Shown here: positions 38,220 to 47,657 of the stretch, one piece after another
Layout: the number at the start of each line of letters is the position of its first letter
How positions within the stretch are numbered: position 1 is the stretch's first letter
Origin: Chitinimonas prasina
Lineage (GTDB): Bacteria; Pseudomonadota; Gammaproteobacteria; Burkholderiales; Chitinimonadaceae
Assembly: GCF_030160395.1 (NCBI RefSeq)
Contig: NZ_BSOG01000003.1
Coordinates: 62,001 to 126,000 of the forward strand
Length of the DNA: 64,000 nt
Reading direction: 5' to 3'
The notes under the pieces: model-generated
Seen by the model: the letters and a program-made list of their open reading frames with translations, nothing else
Databases searched by the model: none
What the model was told of the DNA's origin: nothing
Translations under genes and position numbers: made by a program

Positions 38220-38867
38220 ATGTTAAGTAAGACCTTGTTACCGCTGGTGCTGGCGTTGGGCCTGGTGGGCACCAGCTGGGCGGCTTCGCCGGTGCTGCTG
38301 GCTACCATGGGCAACAAGGTGTCGCTGTCTTTGGGCGGCAAGCCCTTGACTCTGAGCGTGGGGCAGCAGCGCGACGGTATCAAGCTGATATCGGTGGGCG
38401 AGGACAGTGCGGTGCTGGAAGTGGAGGGCAAGCGCCAGAGTGTGCGGCTGGGCCAGGAGTTCTATGCCGGCGGCAGCCAGGCGGAGCAGGCCCAGACCAA
38501 CAGCTTTACCGTGTTCGATGTCGGCGGTGGTCACTTCATGGCCCAGATCAGCCTGGGTGGTGGCGGCGTCAGGGGGCTGATCGATACCGGGGCGTCCTTG
38601 TTGTCGCTATCGGGCAACCAGGCCAAGGCCATGGGGCTGCGCTTCGAGCGTAACCAGCCCATCATGCTGCGCACGGCCCAGGGTGTGCAGAATGGCTGGC
38701 GTACCAAGGTGCCCAGCCTGCGCATCGAAGGGGTGCAGCTCTACAATGTGGATGCCGTGGTGACCGATGGTGCCTACCCGGAAGTCGCGCTGATAGGTAT
38801 GAGTGTGCTGGGCCAGTTCCATATGCAGAACGATGGCCAGCGCATGACATTGAAAAAGAAATACTGA
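38220..38867 (+). CDS. Retropepsin-like aspartic protease, periplasmic
   Basis: A 215-residue exported protein. The signal peptide is LSKTLLPLVLALGLVGTSWA. An SH3-like N-terminal half follows, then an aspartic protease domain with GLIDTGASLLSLS (catalytic DTGA) and ALIGMSVLGQFHM. This is the clan AA, TIGR02281-type single-domain protease, thought to act as a dimer. ATG 38220 is preferred because GGAG lies 6 bases upstream; ATG 38208 is the alternative. It is 14 bp from dusA and just before a membrane protein gene. Confidence 0.85.
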   Translation: MLSKTLLPLVLALGLVGTSWAASPVLLATMGNKVSLSLGGKPLTLSVGQQRDGIKLISVGEDSAVLEVEGKRQSVRLGQEFYAGGSQAEQAQTNSFTVFDVGGGHFMAQISLGGGGVRGLIDTGASLLSLSGNQAKAMGLRFERNQPIMLRTAQGVQNGWRTKVPSLRIEGVQLYNVDAVVTDGAYPEVALIGMSVLGQFHMQNDGQRMTLKKKY

Positions 38868-38879
38868 GAAGACGGTTAC

Positions 38880-39368
38880 ATGGACAAGACGAAGAAACAG
38901 GACAAGGCCTTGCAGCAATGGTCGATCTGGCCGCCGGCCTTGCTGGCCCTGGTGCTGCTGACCCTGGGACTGTGGGTGCTGCGCAGCATGGGCGTGGCCA
39001 GCGCGGTGCAACTGGGGTATGTGCTGCTGGCGCTGGTGCTGACCTGGCTGTTGCTGCCCTACCTGGCCTACAAGACCTGGTGTGAGGGCGAGGCGCTCTG
39101 CTGGCGTTGGGGGCAGTTGAACCACGGGGCGGTGCAACGTCTGGCGCTGGCCGATATTGCGGCGGTGGAGGTGGCTGCCCTGCCGGACAAGCCGACCCGG
39201 CCGGTGCGCAGGGAAGGCGTGGAGGAGCGCCATGGCGGCAATTTCACGCCCGACCTGAATCAGGGCGTGAAGCTGCAGACCCGTGATGGCCGCACCATCT
39301 GGCTGTGCCTGCCGCAGCCGGCGCAGTTCGCCAAGGCCTTGCGTGCCTTGCTGGCGACTGCCCCTTGA
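38880..39368 (+). CDS. Hypothetical membrane protein with PH-like tail
   Basis: A 162-residue protein with two transmembrane segments (about residues 16-36 and 44-64). The soluble C-terminal domain (GEALCWRWGQLNHGAVQRLALADIAAVEV.., TRDGRTIWLCLPQPAQFAKALRALL; shown in pieces) resembles bacterial PH-like domains. No specific family was recognised. It is co-directional with the protease gene 12 bp upstream and rdgB downstream. Confidence 0.65.
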   Translation: MDKTKKQDKALQQWSIWPPALLALVLLTLGLWVLRSMGVASAVQLGYVLLALVLTWLLLPYLAYKTWCEGEALCWRWGQLNHGAVQRLALADIAAVEVAALPDKPTRPVRREGVEERHGGNFTPDLNQGVKLQTRDGRTIWLCLPQPAQFAKALRALLATAP

Positions 39369-39402
39369 ATCCCTCTTTCACCGTACTGCAAGCAGGTTGC
39401 GC

Positions 39403-39996
39403 ATGAAGAAGCTCGTACTCGCCAGCAACAATGCCGGAAAACTGAAGGAGTTCCAGCGTTTGCTGGGGGCTCTAGCCATCGAGGTGATACCGCAGGGGCA
39501 ACTGGGGGTGGGCGAAGCCGAAGAGCCGCACGCCACCTTCGTCGAGAATGCCCTGGCCAAGGCTCGCCATGCGGCGGCGGCCACTGGTTTGCCGGCGCTG
39601 GCCGATGATTCCGGCATCTGCGTGCCGGCCCTGGGCGGTGCGCCTGGGGTGTATTCGGCCCGCTATGGCGGTGAGCCGAAATCGGATGCGCGCAACAACC
39701 AGAAGCTGGTGGCGGATATGGCCGGCCAGGCCGACCGCCGGGCTTTCTACTATGCGGTGCTGGTGCTGGTACGCACTGCGGATGACCCCCGGCCCCTGAT
39801 TGCCGAAGGCCGGTTTGATGGCGAGCTGCTGGCTGAACCGCGCGGCGAGGGGGGCTTTGGTTACGATCCGCATTTCTGGGTGCCGGCACTGGGCAAGACC
39901 GTGGCCGAGCTGACGCCGGAAGAGAAGAACCCCATCAGCCATCGCGGCCAGGCCCTGGCTGCCCTGTTGGACAAGCTGGCAAAGGATGCACTATGA
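39403..39996 (+). CDS. rdgB: XTP/dITP diphosphatase (RdgB/HAM1)
   Basis: A 197-residue enzyme that hydrolyses non-canonical purine triphosphates to keep them out of DNA and RNA. Signatures are KLVLASNNAGKLKEFQ, ATFVENALAKARHAA, LADDSGICVPALGG and GEGGFGYDPHFWVP. ATG 39403 has AGCAGG upstream. It overlaps the small downstream gene by ATGA and is co-transcribed with hemW. Confidence 0.97.
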   Translation: MKKLVLASNNAGKLKEFQRLLGALAIEVIPQGQLGVGEAEEPHATFVENALAKARHAAAATGLPALADDSGICVPALGGAPGVYSARYGGEPKSDARNNQKLVADMAGQADRRAFYYAVLVLVRTADDPRPLIAEGRFDGELLAEPRGEGGFGYDPHFWVPALGKTVAELTPEEKNPISHRGQALAALLDKLAKDAL

Positions 39997-40208
39997 CGAG
40001 CCCATGGCCGAAATGGCTGAAGGACGACGGGGCGGTGGTGAGCTGCTTCGAGAAGGTCAAGGTGATGGAAGAAAACCTGGGCGAGATACAGCAGATGACC
40101 CAGGACGCATTCGAGGATGGCCTGTTGATGGAGGTCTCGGAGGCGCAGATGCGCGAGGCCCTGCACCGCATGGTGGATGCGCTGGTTAACCCCTACCGCA
40201 AGCCATGA
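39993..40208 (+). CDS. Small conserved protein between rdgB and hemW
   Basis: A 71-residue acidic, probably helical cytoplasmic protein (MTSPWPKWLKDDGAVVSCFE, KVMEENLGEIQQ, ALHRMVDALVNPY). ATGA overlaps with both rdgB and hemW argue that it is translated. Similar small frames follow rdgB in other betaproteobacteria, to my recollection. Function unknown. Confidence 0.65.
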   Translation: MTSPWPKWLKDDGAVVSCFEKVKVMEENLGEIQQMTQDAFEDGLLMEVSEAQMREALHRMVDALVNPYRKP

Positions 40209-41419
40209 TCATCCCCATCCACCCCCATCCTGGCCCGGCGGCTGTTGTGGCGGCGCCGGCTGCGGGCTGGGCCTTGCAGGCACTGCCGCCGCTATCGCTG
40301 TATATCCATTTTCCCTGGTGTGTGCGCAAGTGCCCGTATTGCGACTTCAATTCGCATGAAGCCAAGGGGGGCATAGACGAGGCGGGCTATGTGGCGGCCT
40401 TGCTGACCGACCTGGAGCACAGCCTGCCGCTGATCTGGGGCCGGCCCATACACACCATCTTCATGGGCGGGGGCACACCCAGCCTGTTTTCGGCCGAAGC
40501 CATGGACAGCCTGCTGGCCGGCATTCGGGCGCGCACCAAGCTGCTGCCTGATGCCGAGATCACGCTGGAGGCCAACCCAGGTACAGTGGAGGCGGACAAG
40601 TTCAAGGGCTACCGGGCGGCAGGGATCAATCGTCTCTCCATCGGCATACAGAGTTTTGATCCGGCCCATCTGGCTGCCATAGGCCGCATACACGATGGCG
40701 ATGAGGCGCGGCGGGCAGCGGCGCTGGCGCGCGAGACCTTTGACACCTTCAATCTGGACCTGATGTTTGCCCTGCCGGGCCAGACGGTGGCGCAGGCGCT
40801 GGCGGATGTGGAAACGGCGTTGTCGTTCTCGCCCACTCATCTGAGCTGCTACCACCTGACGCTGGAGCCCAATACCTATTTCTACCGCTATCCGCCCAGC
40901 CTGCCTGATGACGATACGGCTGCCGAGATGCACGATGTGATCGCCGCGCGGTTGGCGACCGCGGGGTTTGATCACTACGAAACCAGTGCCTATGCGCTAC
41001 CCGGCCACCGGGCACGGCATAACGTCAATTACTGGCAATTTGGCGATTACCTGGGCATAGGGGCGGGTGCCCATGGCAAGCTCAGTTTCCATGACCGCAT
41101 CCTGCGCCAGGCGCGCTACAAGCAGCCGGCCGCGTACCTGAAGGCGGTGGCGGCGGGCAATGCGGTACAGACCGAAGAACTGGTGGACCACCGGGACCTG
41201 CCGTTTGAATTCATGCTCAATGCGCTGCGTTTGAGCGAAGGCGTGGCGGCTACCCTCTATAGTGAACGTACCGGCCTGCCGCTGGCAGGTATTGCGCGCA
41301 CCCTGGCGCGGGTGCATGAACAGGGCTTGCTGGATGCCGACCCCACCCGGCTTGCGCCCAGCGAGCTGGGTCGGCGCCACCTGAATCGATTGATGGAAGC
41401 CTTTTTGCCCGACCGTTGA
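40205..41419 (+). CDS. hemW: Radical SAM heme chaperone HemW
   Basis: A 404-residue radical SAM protein. The iron-sulfur motif CxxxCxxC appears in FPWCVRKCPYCDFNSH, followed by FMGGGTPSLFS, EANPGTVEADKF, GINRLSIGIQSF and the HemW C-terminal domain. HemW binds heme and inserts it into respiratory enzymes; it is often misannotated as coproporphyrinogen oxidase HemN. The fourth residue pattern after CxxxCxxC (CDF) fits HemW. ATG 40205 overlaps the upstream gene. Confidence 0.93.
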   Translation: MIIPIHPHPGPAAVVAAPAAGWALQALPPLSLYIHFPWCVRKCPYCDFNSHEAKGGIDEAGYVAALLTDLEHSLPLIWGRPIHTIFMGGGTPSLFSAEAMDSLLAGIRARTKLLPDAEITLEANPGTVEADKFKGYRAAGINRLSIGIQSFDPAHLAAIGRIHDGDEARRAAALARETFDTFNLDLMFALPGQTVAQALADVETALSFSPTHLSCYHLTLEPNTYFYRYPPSLPDDDTAAEMHDVIAARLATAGFDHYETSAYALPGHRARHNVNYWQFGDYLGIGAGAHGKLSFHDRILRQARYKQPAAYLKAVAAGNAVQTEELVDHRDLPFEFMLNALRLSEGVAATLYSERTGLPLAGIARTLARVHEQGLLDADPTRLAPSELGRRHLNRLMEAFLPDR

Positions 41420-41440
41420 GCCGGGAGACAGGAGCCTGCC

Positions 41441-42190
41441 GTGCTGCTGCGTGCCTTGCTGATCCTGCTTGCTTGCCTGCCACTGGCGGCCGAGCCGCTG
41501 AAACTGCGGCTGGTGACGGATGACTGGCCGCCGTATGAGTACGCGGCCAAGGGCAAGGCCGATGGTTACAGCGTGGCCAGGTTGGAGGCCGTGCTGCGGC
41601 AGATGGAGGTGGAGCTGGTGCACCCCGACCGGGCCGTGCCCTGGAAGCGCCTGCTGGCCATGCTGGAGGCGGGGGAGGCCGATGTGGCGGTCAATGGCGG
41701 CAAGGTGGACAACCGGGAGGCCTATGTGCATTTTTCGGCCGAGCCTTTTACCGAAACCCGCTGGACGGCCTTCAGCCGCCGCAGCGATGGCTTGCGGCTG
41801 CAGAAGAAAGAGGATTTCAAGGGTTTACGGGCCGGCTTGGTGCATGGTTGGAGCTATTCGCCGGAGATCGAGGCATTTCTGGGTAGCCAGGGCAAGTCGG
41901 TGGTGTCCTACGATCAGTTCAGCAATTTCCGTCGGCTGCTGGCCGGCCAGGTGGACTATGTGATCGAGGAGCGGCAGGTGGGGCTGCACCTGGCCGCCAA
42001 GCAGGGTTGGGGTGAGCAATTGGTCACCGCCGATGTGATGAACCAGCCCATCCGCTTTTATGTGATGTTCTCGCGCAAGACTGTCGCCCCCGAATGGGTG
42101 GCCCGCTTTGATGCGGCCTTCAAGGCTTTTCGTGGTAGTGCTGAGGATAGGGCGCTGCGCAAGCGGTATGGCTTGGAAAGTCTGCCATAG
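41441..42190 (+). CDS. Periplasmic solute-binding protein (family 3), orphan
   Basis: A 249-residue exported binding protein. The signal is [17 protein letters not shown], then [13 protein letters not shown] and a two-lobed SBP_bac_3 fold with [13 protein letters not shown] and [13 protein letters not shown]. No permease or ATPase is adjacent, so the ligand (an amino acid or similar) is unknown. It starts at GTG 41441 with GGAGACAGGAG upstream. A second orphan of similar type lies at 52035-52796. Confidence 0.8.
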   Translation: MLLRALLILLACLPLAAEPLKLRLVTDDWPPYEYAAKGKADGYSVARLEAVLRQMEVELVHPDRAVPWKRLLAMLEAGEADVAVNGGKVDNREAYVHFSAEPFTETRWTAFSRRSDGLRLQKKEDFKGLRAGLVHGWSYSPEIEAFLGSQGKSVVSYDQFSNFRRLLAGQVDYVIEERQVGLHLAAKQGWGEQLVTADVMNQPIRFYVMFSRKTVAPEWVARFDAAFKAFRGSAEDRALRKRYGLESLP

Positions 42191-42431
42191 CAAGGCAAGA
42201 TGGCACCCTTGGTGGCGGCGCTGGGCTGCCTGGTCTAAGCAGGCGTTGAGCGGCAACTGGCCTCTATCAGGCATGGTGGGCTCGTTCCGCCCTCGTTCCG
42301 GCGCGTACTGGAAGGAGGGTGTGTGCAGGGCTTCCAGCTTCCCCCCAATACATTCAACTATGTCGCACGAGGCCGCGTTGTTCATGCTGCCTTCCGGCTA
42401 TCCGTCGCGTCGTTTACCCAAGGAATACACC

Positions 42432-42812
42432 ATGAGCAAAGAAATCGTCCATAGCGACCACGCACCCAAGGCTGTCGGCACTTATTCGCAGGCCGTGAAG
42501 GTGGGCAACACGGTTTACCTGTCGGGCCAACTGGGCCTGGACCCGGTGACCGGCGAGCTGGCCGAGGGCTTTGAGGCCCAGGCCCACCTGATGTTCAAGA
42601 ACCTGCGCGCGGTGGCACAGGCGGCTGGTGGCGACCTCAAGGATATCGTCAAGCTGGGCGTGTTCGTGACTGACCTGGCCAACTTCGGCAAGCTCAACGA
42701 GATCATGGGCCAGTATTTTGATGCCCCTTACCCTGCCCGCGCCGCCATACAGGCCGCGGCACTGCCCAAAGGTGGTCAGGTCGAGGCCGACGCGGTGCTG
42801 GTACTGGCCTGA
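42432..42812 (+). CDS. ridA: RidA family reactive imine/enamine deaminase
   Basis: A 126-residue YjgF/RidA protein: [29 protein letters not shown], the catalytic arginine region [16 protein letters not shown], and the C-terminal [10 protein letters not shown]. RidA deaminates reactive 2-aminoacrylate-type intermediates from PLP enzymes. ATG 42432 has AAGGAATA upstream. A terminator follows immediately. Confidence 0.95.
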   Translation: MSKEIVHSDHAPKAVGTYSQAVKVGNTVYLSGQLGLDPVTGELAEGFEAQAHLMFKNLRAVAQAAGGDLKDIVKLGVFVTDLANFGKLNEIMGQYFDAPYPARAAIQAAALPKGGQVEADAVLVLA

Positions 42813-42822
42813 TCGCCGACTG

Positions 42823-42861
42823 AGGCGGCCCCGGCACTGTCGTGCCAGGGCCGCCTTTCTT
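42823..42861 (+). terminator. Rho-independent terminator after ridA
   Basis: AGGCGGCCC-c-GGCAC-TGTC-GTGCC-a-GGGCCGCCT followed by TTCTT, 10 bp after the ridA stop. It isolates ridA from the ABC transporter operon. Confidence 0.85.
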
Positions 42862-42973
42862 GCACTGGCGAAAAGGCCACAGTGGCCGGACTGCGCTTGG
42901 CAGTCAGGCCAAACGGCATGGCATGATCGCGGCCTTCGCTCCCTTGGGGGTGCCTTTGTCTGCGGGTCGTGCC

Positions 42974-45271
42974 ATGCTTGTACTCCAGCCTTATTCCTTG
43001 TCGCTACGCGCGCTGCGGCGCTCGCTGCTGCTGGCGGTGACACCCGCGCTGCTGCTGTTGGGGGGCTGCGAAGTGGCCAACCAGCCGCATAGTCAGGCCG
43101 ACCTGACCGGCGATGTGATGTTCAGTTCGTTCCAGGAGCGGCCCAAGTTTCTGGACCCGGTCAGCTCCTATAACCTGAACGAAACCCCCTGGACCTACCA
43201 GACCTACGAGCCACTGCTGCATTACCACTACCTCAAGCGGCCCTATACGCTGGAGGGGCTGACCGCCACCGAGGTGCCGGTACCGCGCTATTACGACAAG
43301 GCCGGCAATTCCCTGCCTGACGATGCGCCCAGCGAGCAGATCGCTACCAGCATCTACACCATCAAACTGCAGCCCGGCATACGCTACCAGCCCCATCCGG
43401 CGCTGGCCCGTGATGCCGCTGGGCAGTTGCTGTATCACGACCTCAAGCCGGCCCAGCTGGCTGGCAAATACAGCATCTGGGATTTTCCGCTGGCGCAGGC
43501 CGCCAGCAGCAGCCGCGAAGTGACGGCAGAAGATTACGTCTACCAGATCAAGCGCCTGGCCAGCCCCTATGTGCCTACGCCGTCGCCCATCTACAACCTG
43601 CTCAACCAGTACATAGTCGGCCTGCAGGATCTGGGCGAGCAGCTCAAGGCCGAGCGCAATGCGCAATTGCAGCAACGGGACCCGCGTGACCGTTACCTGC
43701 CCTGGCGCGATCTGCGCGAGGTGAAGCTGGAAGGTGCCCGCGCGCTGGATGCGCGCACGCTGGAGATACGCATCGCCGGCAAGTACCCGCAGTTCAAGTA
43801 CTGGATGGCCATGACCTTCTTTGTCCCCATCCCCTGGGAGGCCGACCGCTTCTATGCCCAGCGTGGCATGGCGGAGCATTCGCTGTCGCTGAATACCTGG
43901 CCGGTGGGGACGGGGCCCTTTATGCTGACCGAGCAGAGCGCCAGCCGCTACGTGATGGTGCGCAACCCGAACTACCGCGATATGCGCTACCCCAGCGAGG
44001 GCTCGGCGGAGGACAAGGCGCAGGGATTGCTGGCCGATGCCGGCAAGCGGCTGCCCTTCCTGGACAAGCTGGTGTTCCTGCAGGAGAAGGAGTCTGAGCC
44101 TGAGCAGGCCAAGTTCATGCAGGGCTACTACGATGTGCCCGATCTCAGCCGCATCGATGTGGGTTTTGTTTTTCTCAAGGAAGCCATGGACCAGACCGGC
44201 CGCTGGCAGGTGCTGCGTGAGCATGGGGTGAAACTGGAGCCGACCATAGAACCGACCAGCTGGTATATGGGCTTCAATTGGCTGGACCCGGTGGTGGGCG
44301 GCGGCAAGAACCCGGAGGAGGCCGAGCGGCACCGTAAGTTGCGTCAGGCCATTGCCATCGCCACCGATTGGGAAGAGCACAACGCCATTTTCTTTGATAC
44401 CTATGGGCCGTCGGTGCCGGCCATGGGGCCGATTCCACCAGGTTTGTTCGGCTACCGTACCGGCGAGGCGGGTATCAACCCGGTGACCCATGTCTGGCGT
44501 GATGGCCAGGCTGTGCGGCGCCCACTGGCTGACGCCAAGCGCTTGCTGGCCGAGGCGGGCTATCCCGATGGGCGCGACGCCAAGAGCGGCAAGCCGCTGC
44601 TGCTGTTCTATGACTCCAACGGCGTGGGGCCGGCTTATCAGGCCAGGTTGGACTGGCAGGTCAAGCAAATGCAGAAACTGGGCATACAGCTGGAGATACG
44701 GGCATCGGACTACAACCGCTTCCAGGACCGCATGCGCAAGGGCAATGCCCAGCTGTATTTCTGGGGCTGGTTCTCGGACTACCCGGACCCGGAGAATTAT
44801 TTGTTCCTGCTGAACAGCACACAGTCCAAGGTGAAGTTTGAGGGTGAAAATGCCTCCAACTATGCCAACCCGGAATACGACAAGCTCTATACCCGCATGC
44901 GCGACCTGCCGGACAACGCCGAGCGGCAGCAGGTGATAGACCAGATGGTGGCCATGGTGCAGCGGGATGCACCATGGAGCTGGGGGCTGTTTCCTGGCTC
45001 GTTGGGGGTGTACCAGCAGTGGGTGCACAACGCCAAGCCCACTTCGATTGCCAACGACAAGGTCAAATACATGCGGGTGGATGGGGCGTTGCGGGCCAGC
45101 AAGGTCGCGCAATGGAACCAGCCACGGGTGTGGCCGCTGGGCGTGGGTGTGCTGGCCCTGGGCCTGCTGCTGTGGCCGGCCTGGCGCATCTACCGCCGGC
45201 GTGAGCGCGCCACCGCGCGTACCCTGCGTATCAACAGCGGCCGCCGTGCCAGCAAGGGAGCGCAAGCATGA
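42974..45271 (+). CDS. Oligopeptide ABC transporter substrate-binding lipoprotein (YejA/DppA-like)
   Basis: A 765-residue family 5 binding protein. The lipoprotein signal is LLLAVTPALLLLGGCEV. It has the SBP_bac_5 fold with FLDPVSSYNLNETPW, TWPVGTGPFMLTE and FWGWFSDYPDPENYLFLLNS. Unusually, after the binding domain a transmembrane helix (about residues 720-740, WPLGVGVLALGLLLWPAW) and a basic tail are predicted, so it may be anchored at both ends. ATG 42974 was chosen to place the lipobox near residue 32. The permease gene overlaps its stop by 4 bp. Confidence 0.88.
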   Translation: MLVLQPYSLSLRALRRSLLLAVTPALLLLGGCEVANQPHSQADLTGDVMFSSFQERPKFLDPVSSYNLNETPWTYQTYEPLLHYHYLKRPYTLEGLTATEVPVPRYYDKAGNSLPDDAPSEQIATSIYTIKLQPGIRYQPHPALARDAAGQLLYHDLKPAQLAGKYSIWDFPLAQAASSSREVTAEDYVYQIKRLASPYVPTPSPIYNLLNQYIVGLQDLGEQLKAERNAQLQQRDPRDRYLPWRDLREVKLEGARALDARTLEIRIAGKYPQFKYWMAMTFFVPIPWEADRFYAQRGMAEHSLSLNTWPVGTGPFMLTEQSASRYVMVRNPNYRDMRYPSEGSAEDKAQGLLADAGKRLPFLDKLVFLQEKESEPEQAKFMQGYYDVPDLSRIDVGFVFLKEAMDQTGRWQVLREHGVKLEPTIEPTSWYMGFNWLDPVVGGGKNPEEAERHRKLRQAIAIATDWEEHNAIFFDTYGPSVPAMGPIPPGLFGYRTGEAGINPVTHVWRDGQAVRRPLADAKRLLAEAGYPDGRDAKSGKPLLLFYDSNGVGPAYQARLDWQVKQMQKLGIQLEIRASDYNRFQDRMRKGNAQLYFWGWFSDYPDPENYLFLLNSTQSKVKFEGENASNYANPEYDKLYTRMRDLPDNAERQQVIDQMVAMVQRDAPWSWGLFPGSLGVYQQWVHNAKPTSIANDKVKYMRVDGALRASKVAQWNQPRVWPLGVGVLALGLLLWPAWRIYRRRERATARTLRINSGRRASKGAQA

Positions 45272-46245
45272 TGACCTATCTGGTGCGCCGCACCCTGTAC
45301 TCCATCCTGGTGCTGGCCGGTATCAACCTGGTGACCTTCTTTCTGTTCTTTTCGGTGAATACCCCGGACGACATGGCCCGCCTGCAGCTGGGCGGCAAGC
45401 GGGTGGCGCAGGAGGCGGTGGAGCGCTGGAAGGCCGAGCGCGGCTATGACCAGCCGCTGTACTTCAATGCGCAGGCGGCTGGGGTGGGCAAGCTGACCCA
45501 GACGGTGTTTTTCGAGAGCTCGGCCAAGCTGTTGCGGCTGGACTTTGGCAAGACCAATGAGAACCGCAATATAGGCTGGGAGCTGGGCAACCGTATCGGC
45601 CCCACTCTGGCGCTGGCGATACCGATACTGCTGATCTCGGTAACGCTGTCCATCATCCTGGGGCTGGGACTGGTGTTCTACCGCCATACGGTGCTGGATA
45701 CCTGGGGGGTGGTGGTGCTGGTGGGGCTGATGTCCACCTCGTCGCTGTTCTTCATCATCATGGGCCAGTACCTGTTCGCCAAGCTTATGGTCATTACGCC
45801 GGTATCGGGCTTCAGCCCGCCACCGGGCATGTTCAAGTTCCTGCTGCTGCCTGTGCTGGTATCGGTGATTGCCCACCTGGGGCCTGATACCCGTCTGTAT
45901 CGCACGCTGTTCCTGGAGGAACTGGGCAAGGATTATGTACGCACCGCCCGCGCCAAGGGGGTGTCGGAATGGGCTGTGCTGGGGCGCCATGTGCTGCGCA
46001 ATTCCCTGATACCCATTATTACCTCGATAGGCCTGTTACTGCCGGCGCTGCTGGCCGGTTCCATCCTGCTGGAGACCTTCTTCGGCATACCGGGCCTGGG
46101 CACTTTTGCGGTGGACGGGATCACCAGCCAGGATTTTTCCATCGTCCGGGCCATGGTGTTCTTCGGTTCATTCCTTTATGTCATTACCTACCTGCTGACC
46201 GACTTTGCCTATGCCTGGTCTGATCCGCGGGTGCGCCTGAAGTGA
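45268..46245 (+). CDS. Peptide ABC transporter permease (YejB/DppB-like)
   Basis: A 325-residue inner membrane permease of the BPD_transp_1 family. It has six helices and the cytoplasmic coupling EAA loop EELGKDYVRTARAKGVSEW. FFGIPGLGTFAVDGIT is typical of DppB/OppB. ATGA overlaps the binding protein gene; the second permease follows after 10 bp. It is one half of the transmembrane channel. Confidence 0.92.
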   Translation: MMTYLVRRTLYSILVLAGINLVTFFLFFSVNTPDDMARLQLGGKRVAQEAVERWKAERGYDQPLYFNAQAAGVGKLTQTVFFESSAKLLRLDFGKTNENRNIGWELGNRIGPTLALAIPILLISVTLSIILGLGLVFYRHTVLDTWGVVVLVGLMSTSSLFFIIMGQYLFAKLMVITPVSGFSPPPGMFKFLLLPVLVSVIAHLGPDTRLYRTLFLEELGKDYVRTARAKGVSEWAVLGRHVLRNSLIPIITSIGLLLPALLAGSILLETFFGIPGLGTFAVDGITSQDFSIVRAMVFFGSFLYVITYLLTDFAYAWSDPRVRLK

Positions 46246-46255
46246 GCATGCCGCG

Positions 46256-47647
46256 ATGAAGATAGTTGTTCTATGGACGGACTGGGTGGTGCTGCTGGTA
46301 TTGCTGGGTACCCTGACCTACGGCTGGAAGGTCATGCGCCAGCCACACCTGGCGGTGACCTGGCGCAAGGCATTCAATACCGCCACCGGCACCTCGGCGG
46401 CCACGGTGCTGGCGGTCTTTCTGGTGATAGGCCTGCTCGACTCGCTGCACTACCGCCCGGCCATAGCGGGCAAGGCCGATGCCTATGCCACCGAGACGCG
46501 CTCGGTGCTGGACGATATCCTGCATCAGCAGCAAACGGGACGTGAACGCAGCTACTCGGCGCCGCTGGCTTACCAGGGCTATGAGAAGGAGGCGACGGTG
46601 ATAGACGGGCAGGCTACCCGGGCCTACCTGCGCCTGCAGCATGGCGGCGCCCATCTGGACCAGCCCGAGCAGCAATGGGCAGCTGATGTGCTGCTGCGCA
46701 CCGTGGCAGGGGTAGGGCTGGGCCTGCTGCTGGCCGCTGCGGCCACGGCACTGGTCGTACTGCTGCTGGCACGCAAGCGGCGCCAGGGGCTGGGGATGGC
46801 CTGGCGTAGTTTGCGGCGCGGGCAGGTGGGCTTCCCCCTGCGTGCGGTGTTGCTGACCCTGACGGTGCTGGCCGTGCTGGCCGGTGTCATGACCATGTTG
46901 GCGACGGCCTACCATGTACTTGGCACCGACCGGGTGGGTAATGACCTGCTGTATGTGGTGCTCAAGAGCATACGTACGGCCCTGGTCATTGGCACCATGT
47001 CCACCCTGGTGACCATGCCCATTGCCGTGGGCCTGGGCATCTGCGCCGGCTATCTGCGGGGCTGGGTGGATGAGGCGATCCAGTATGTCTACACGGTGAT
47101 CAACTCTATCCCCTATGTGCTGCTGATCGCGGCCGTGGTGTTGATACTGATGGTGTTCATCGACAACCACCCGGACCTGTTCCCGACCTCGGCCGAGCGT
47201 ACCGATGCGCGCCTGTTCTTTCTCTGCATCATTCTGGGCATGACCAGCTGGACCGAGCTGTGCCGCTTGATACGGGGCGAGGTGATCAAGCTGCGCGAGG
47301 CCGAGTACATCCAGGCGGCGCAGGCGTTTGGGGTGGGCACCTGGCGGATACTGTCGGTGCACCTGCTGCCCAATGTGATGCACCTGATCCTGATCAGCAT
47401 GGTGATCAATTTCTCCGGCCTGGTGCTGGCCGAGGCGGTGCTGTCCTATGTCGGCATCGGGGTGGATCCGTCCATGCAGAGCTTCGGTACCTTGATCAAT
47501 ACCGCAAGGCTGGAGCTGTCGCGCGAACCCACCATCTGGTGGACGCTGGCAACGGCCTTCACCTTCATGTTCTCGCTGGTGCTGTCGGCCAATCTGTTCT
47601 CCGATGCCATCCGCGATGCCTTCGATCCTCGCGCAACGCACAAGTAG
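46256..47647 (+). CDS. Peptide ABC transporter permease (YejE/DppC-like) with extended N-terminus
   Basis: A 463-residue permease, longer than the usual 280-340. The C-terminal 260 residues are a standard DppC/YejE module with the EAA loop LREAEYIQAAQAFGVGTW and VGIGVDPSMQSFGTLI. The first 200 residues hold a helix pair, a periplasmic insert of about 80 residues (65-145; GKADAYATETRSVLDDILHQ) and two more helices. The gene sits between the other permease and the ATPase, so it forms the second channel half. Confidence 0.9.
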   Translation: MKIVVLWTDWVVLLVLLGTLTYGWKVMRQPHLAVTWRKAFNTATGTSAATVLAVFLVIGLLDSLHYRPAIAGKADAYATETRSVLDDILHQQQTGRERSYSAPLAYQGYEKEATVIDGQATRAYLRLQHGGAHLDQPEQQWAADVLLRTVAGVGLGLLLAAAATALVVLLLARKRRQGLGMAWRSLRRGQVGFPLRAVLLTLTVLAVLAGVMTMLATAYHVLGTDRVGNDLLYVVLKSIRTALVIGTMSTLVTMPIAVGLGICAGYLRGWVDEAIQYVYTVINSIPYVLLIAAVVLILMVFIDNHPDLFPTSAERTDARLFFLCIILGMTSWTELCRLIRGEVIKLREAEYIQAAQAFGVGTWRILSVHLLPNVMHLILISMVINFSGLVLAEAVLSYVGIGVDPSMQSFGTLINTARLELSREPTIWWTLATAFTFMFSLVLSANLFSDAIRDAFDPRATHK

Positions 47648-47657
47648 GTCGTCCATC

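Noticed and set aside
43004..45265. A 753-codon open frame on the minus strand opposite the peptide-binding protein gene
   Set aside because: Antisense shadow caused by GC-rich codon bias; rich in His/Gln/Arg, no motifs, and the plus-strand protein is clearly real.
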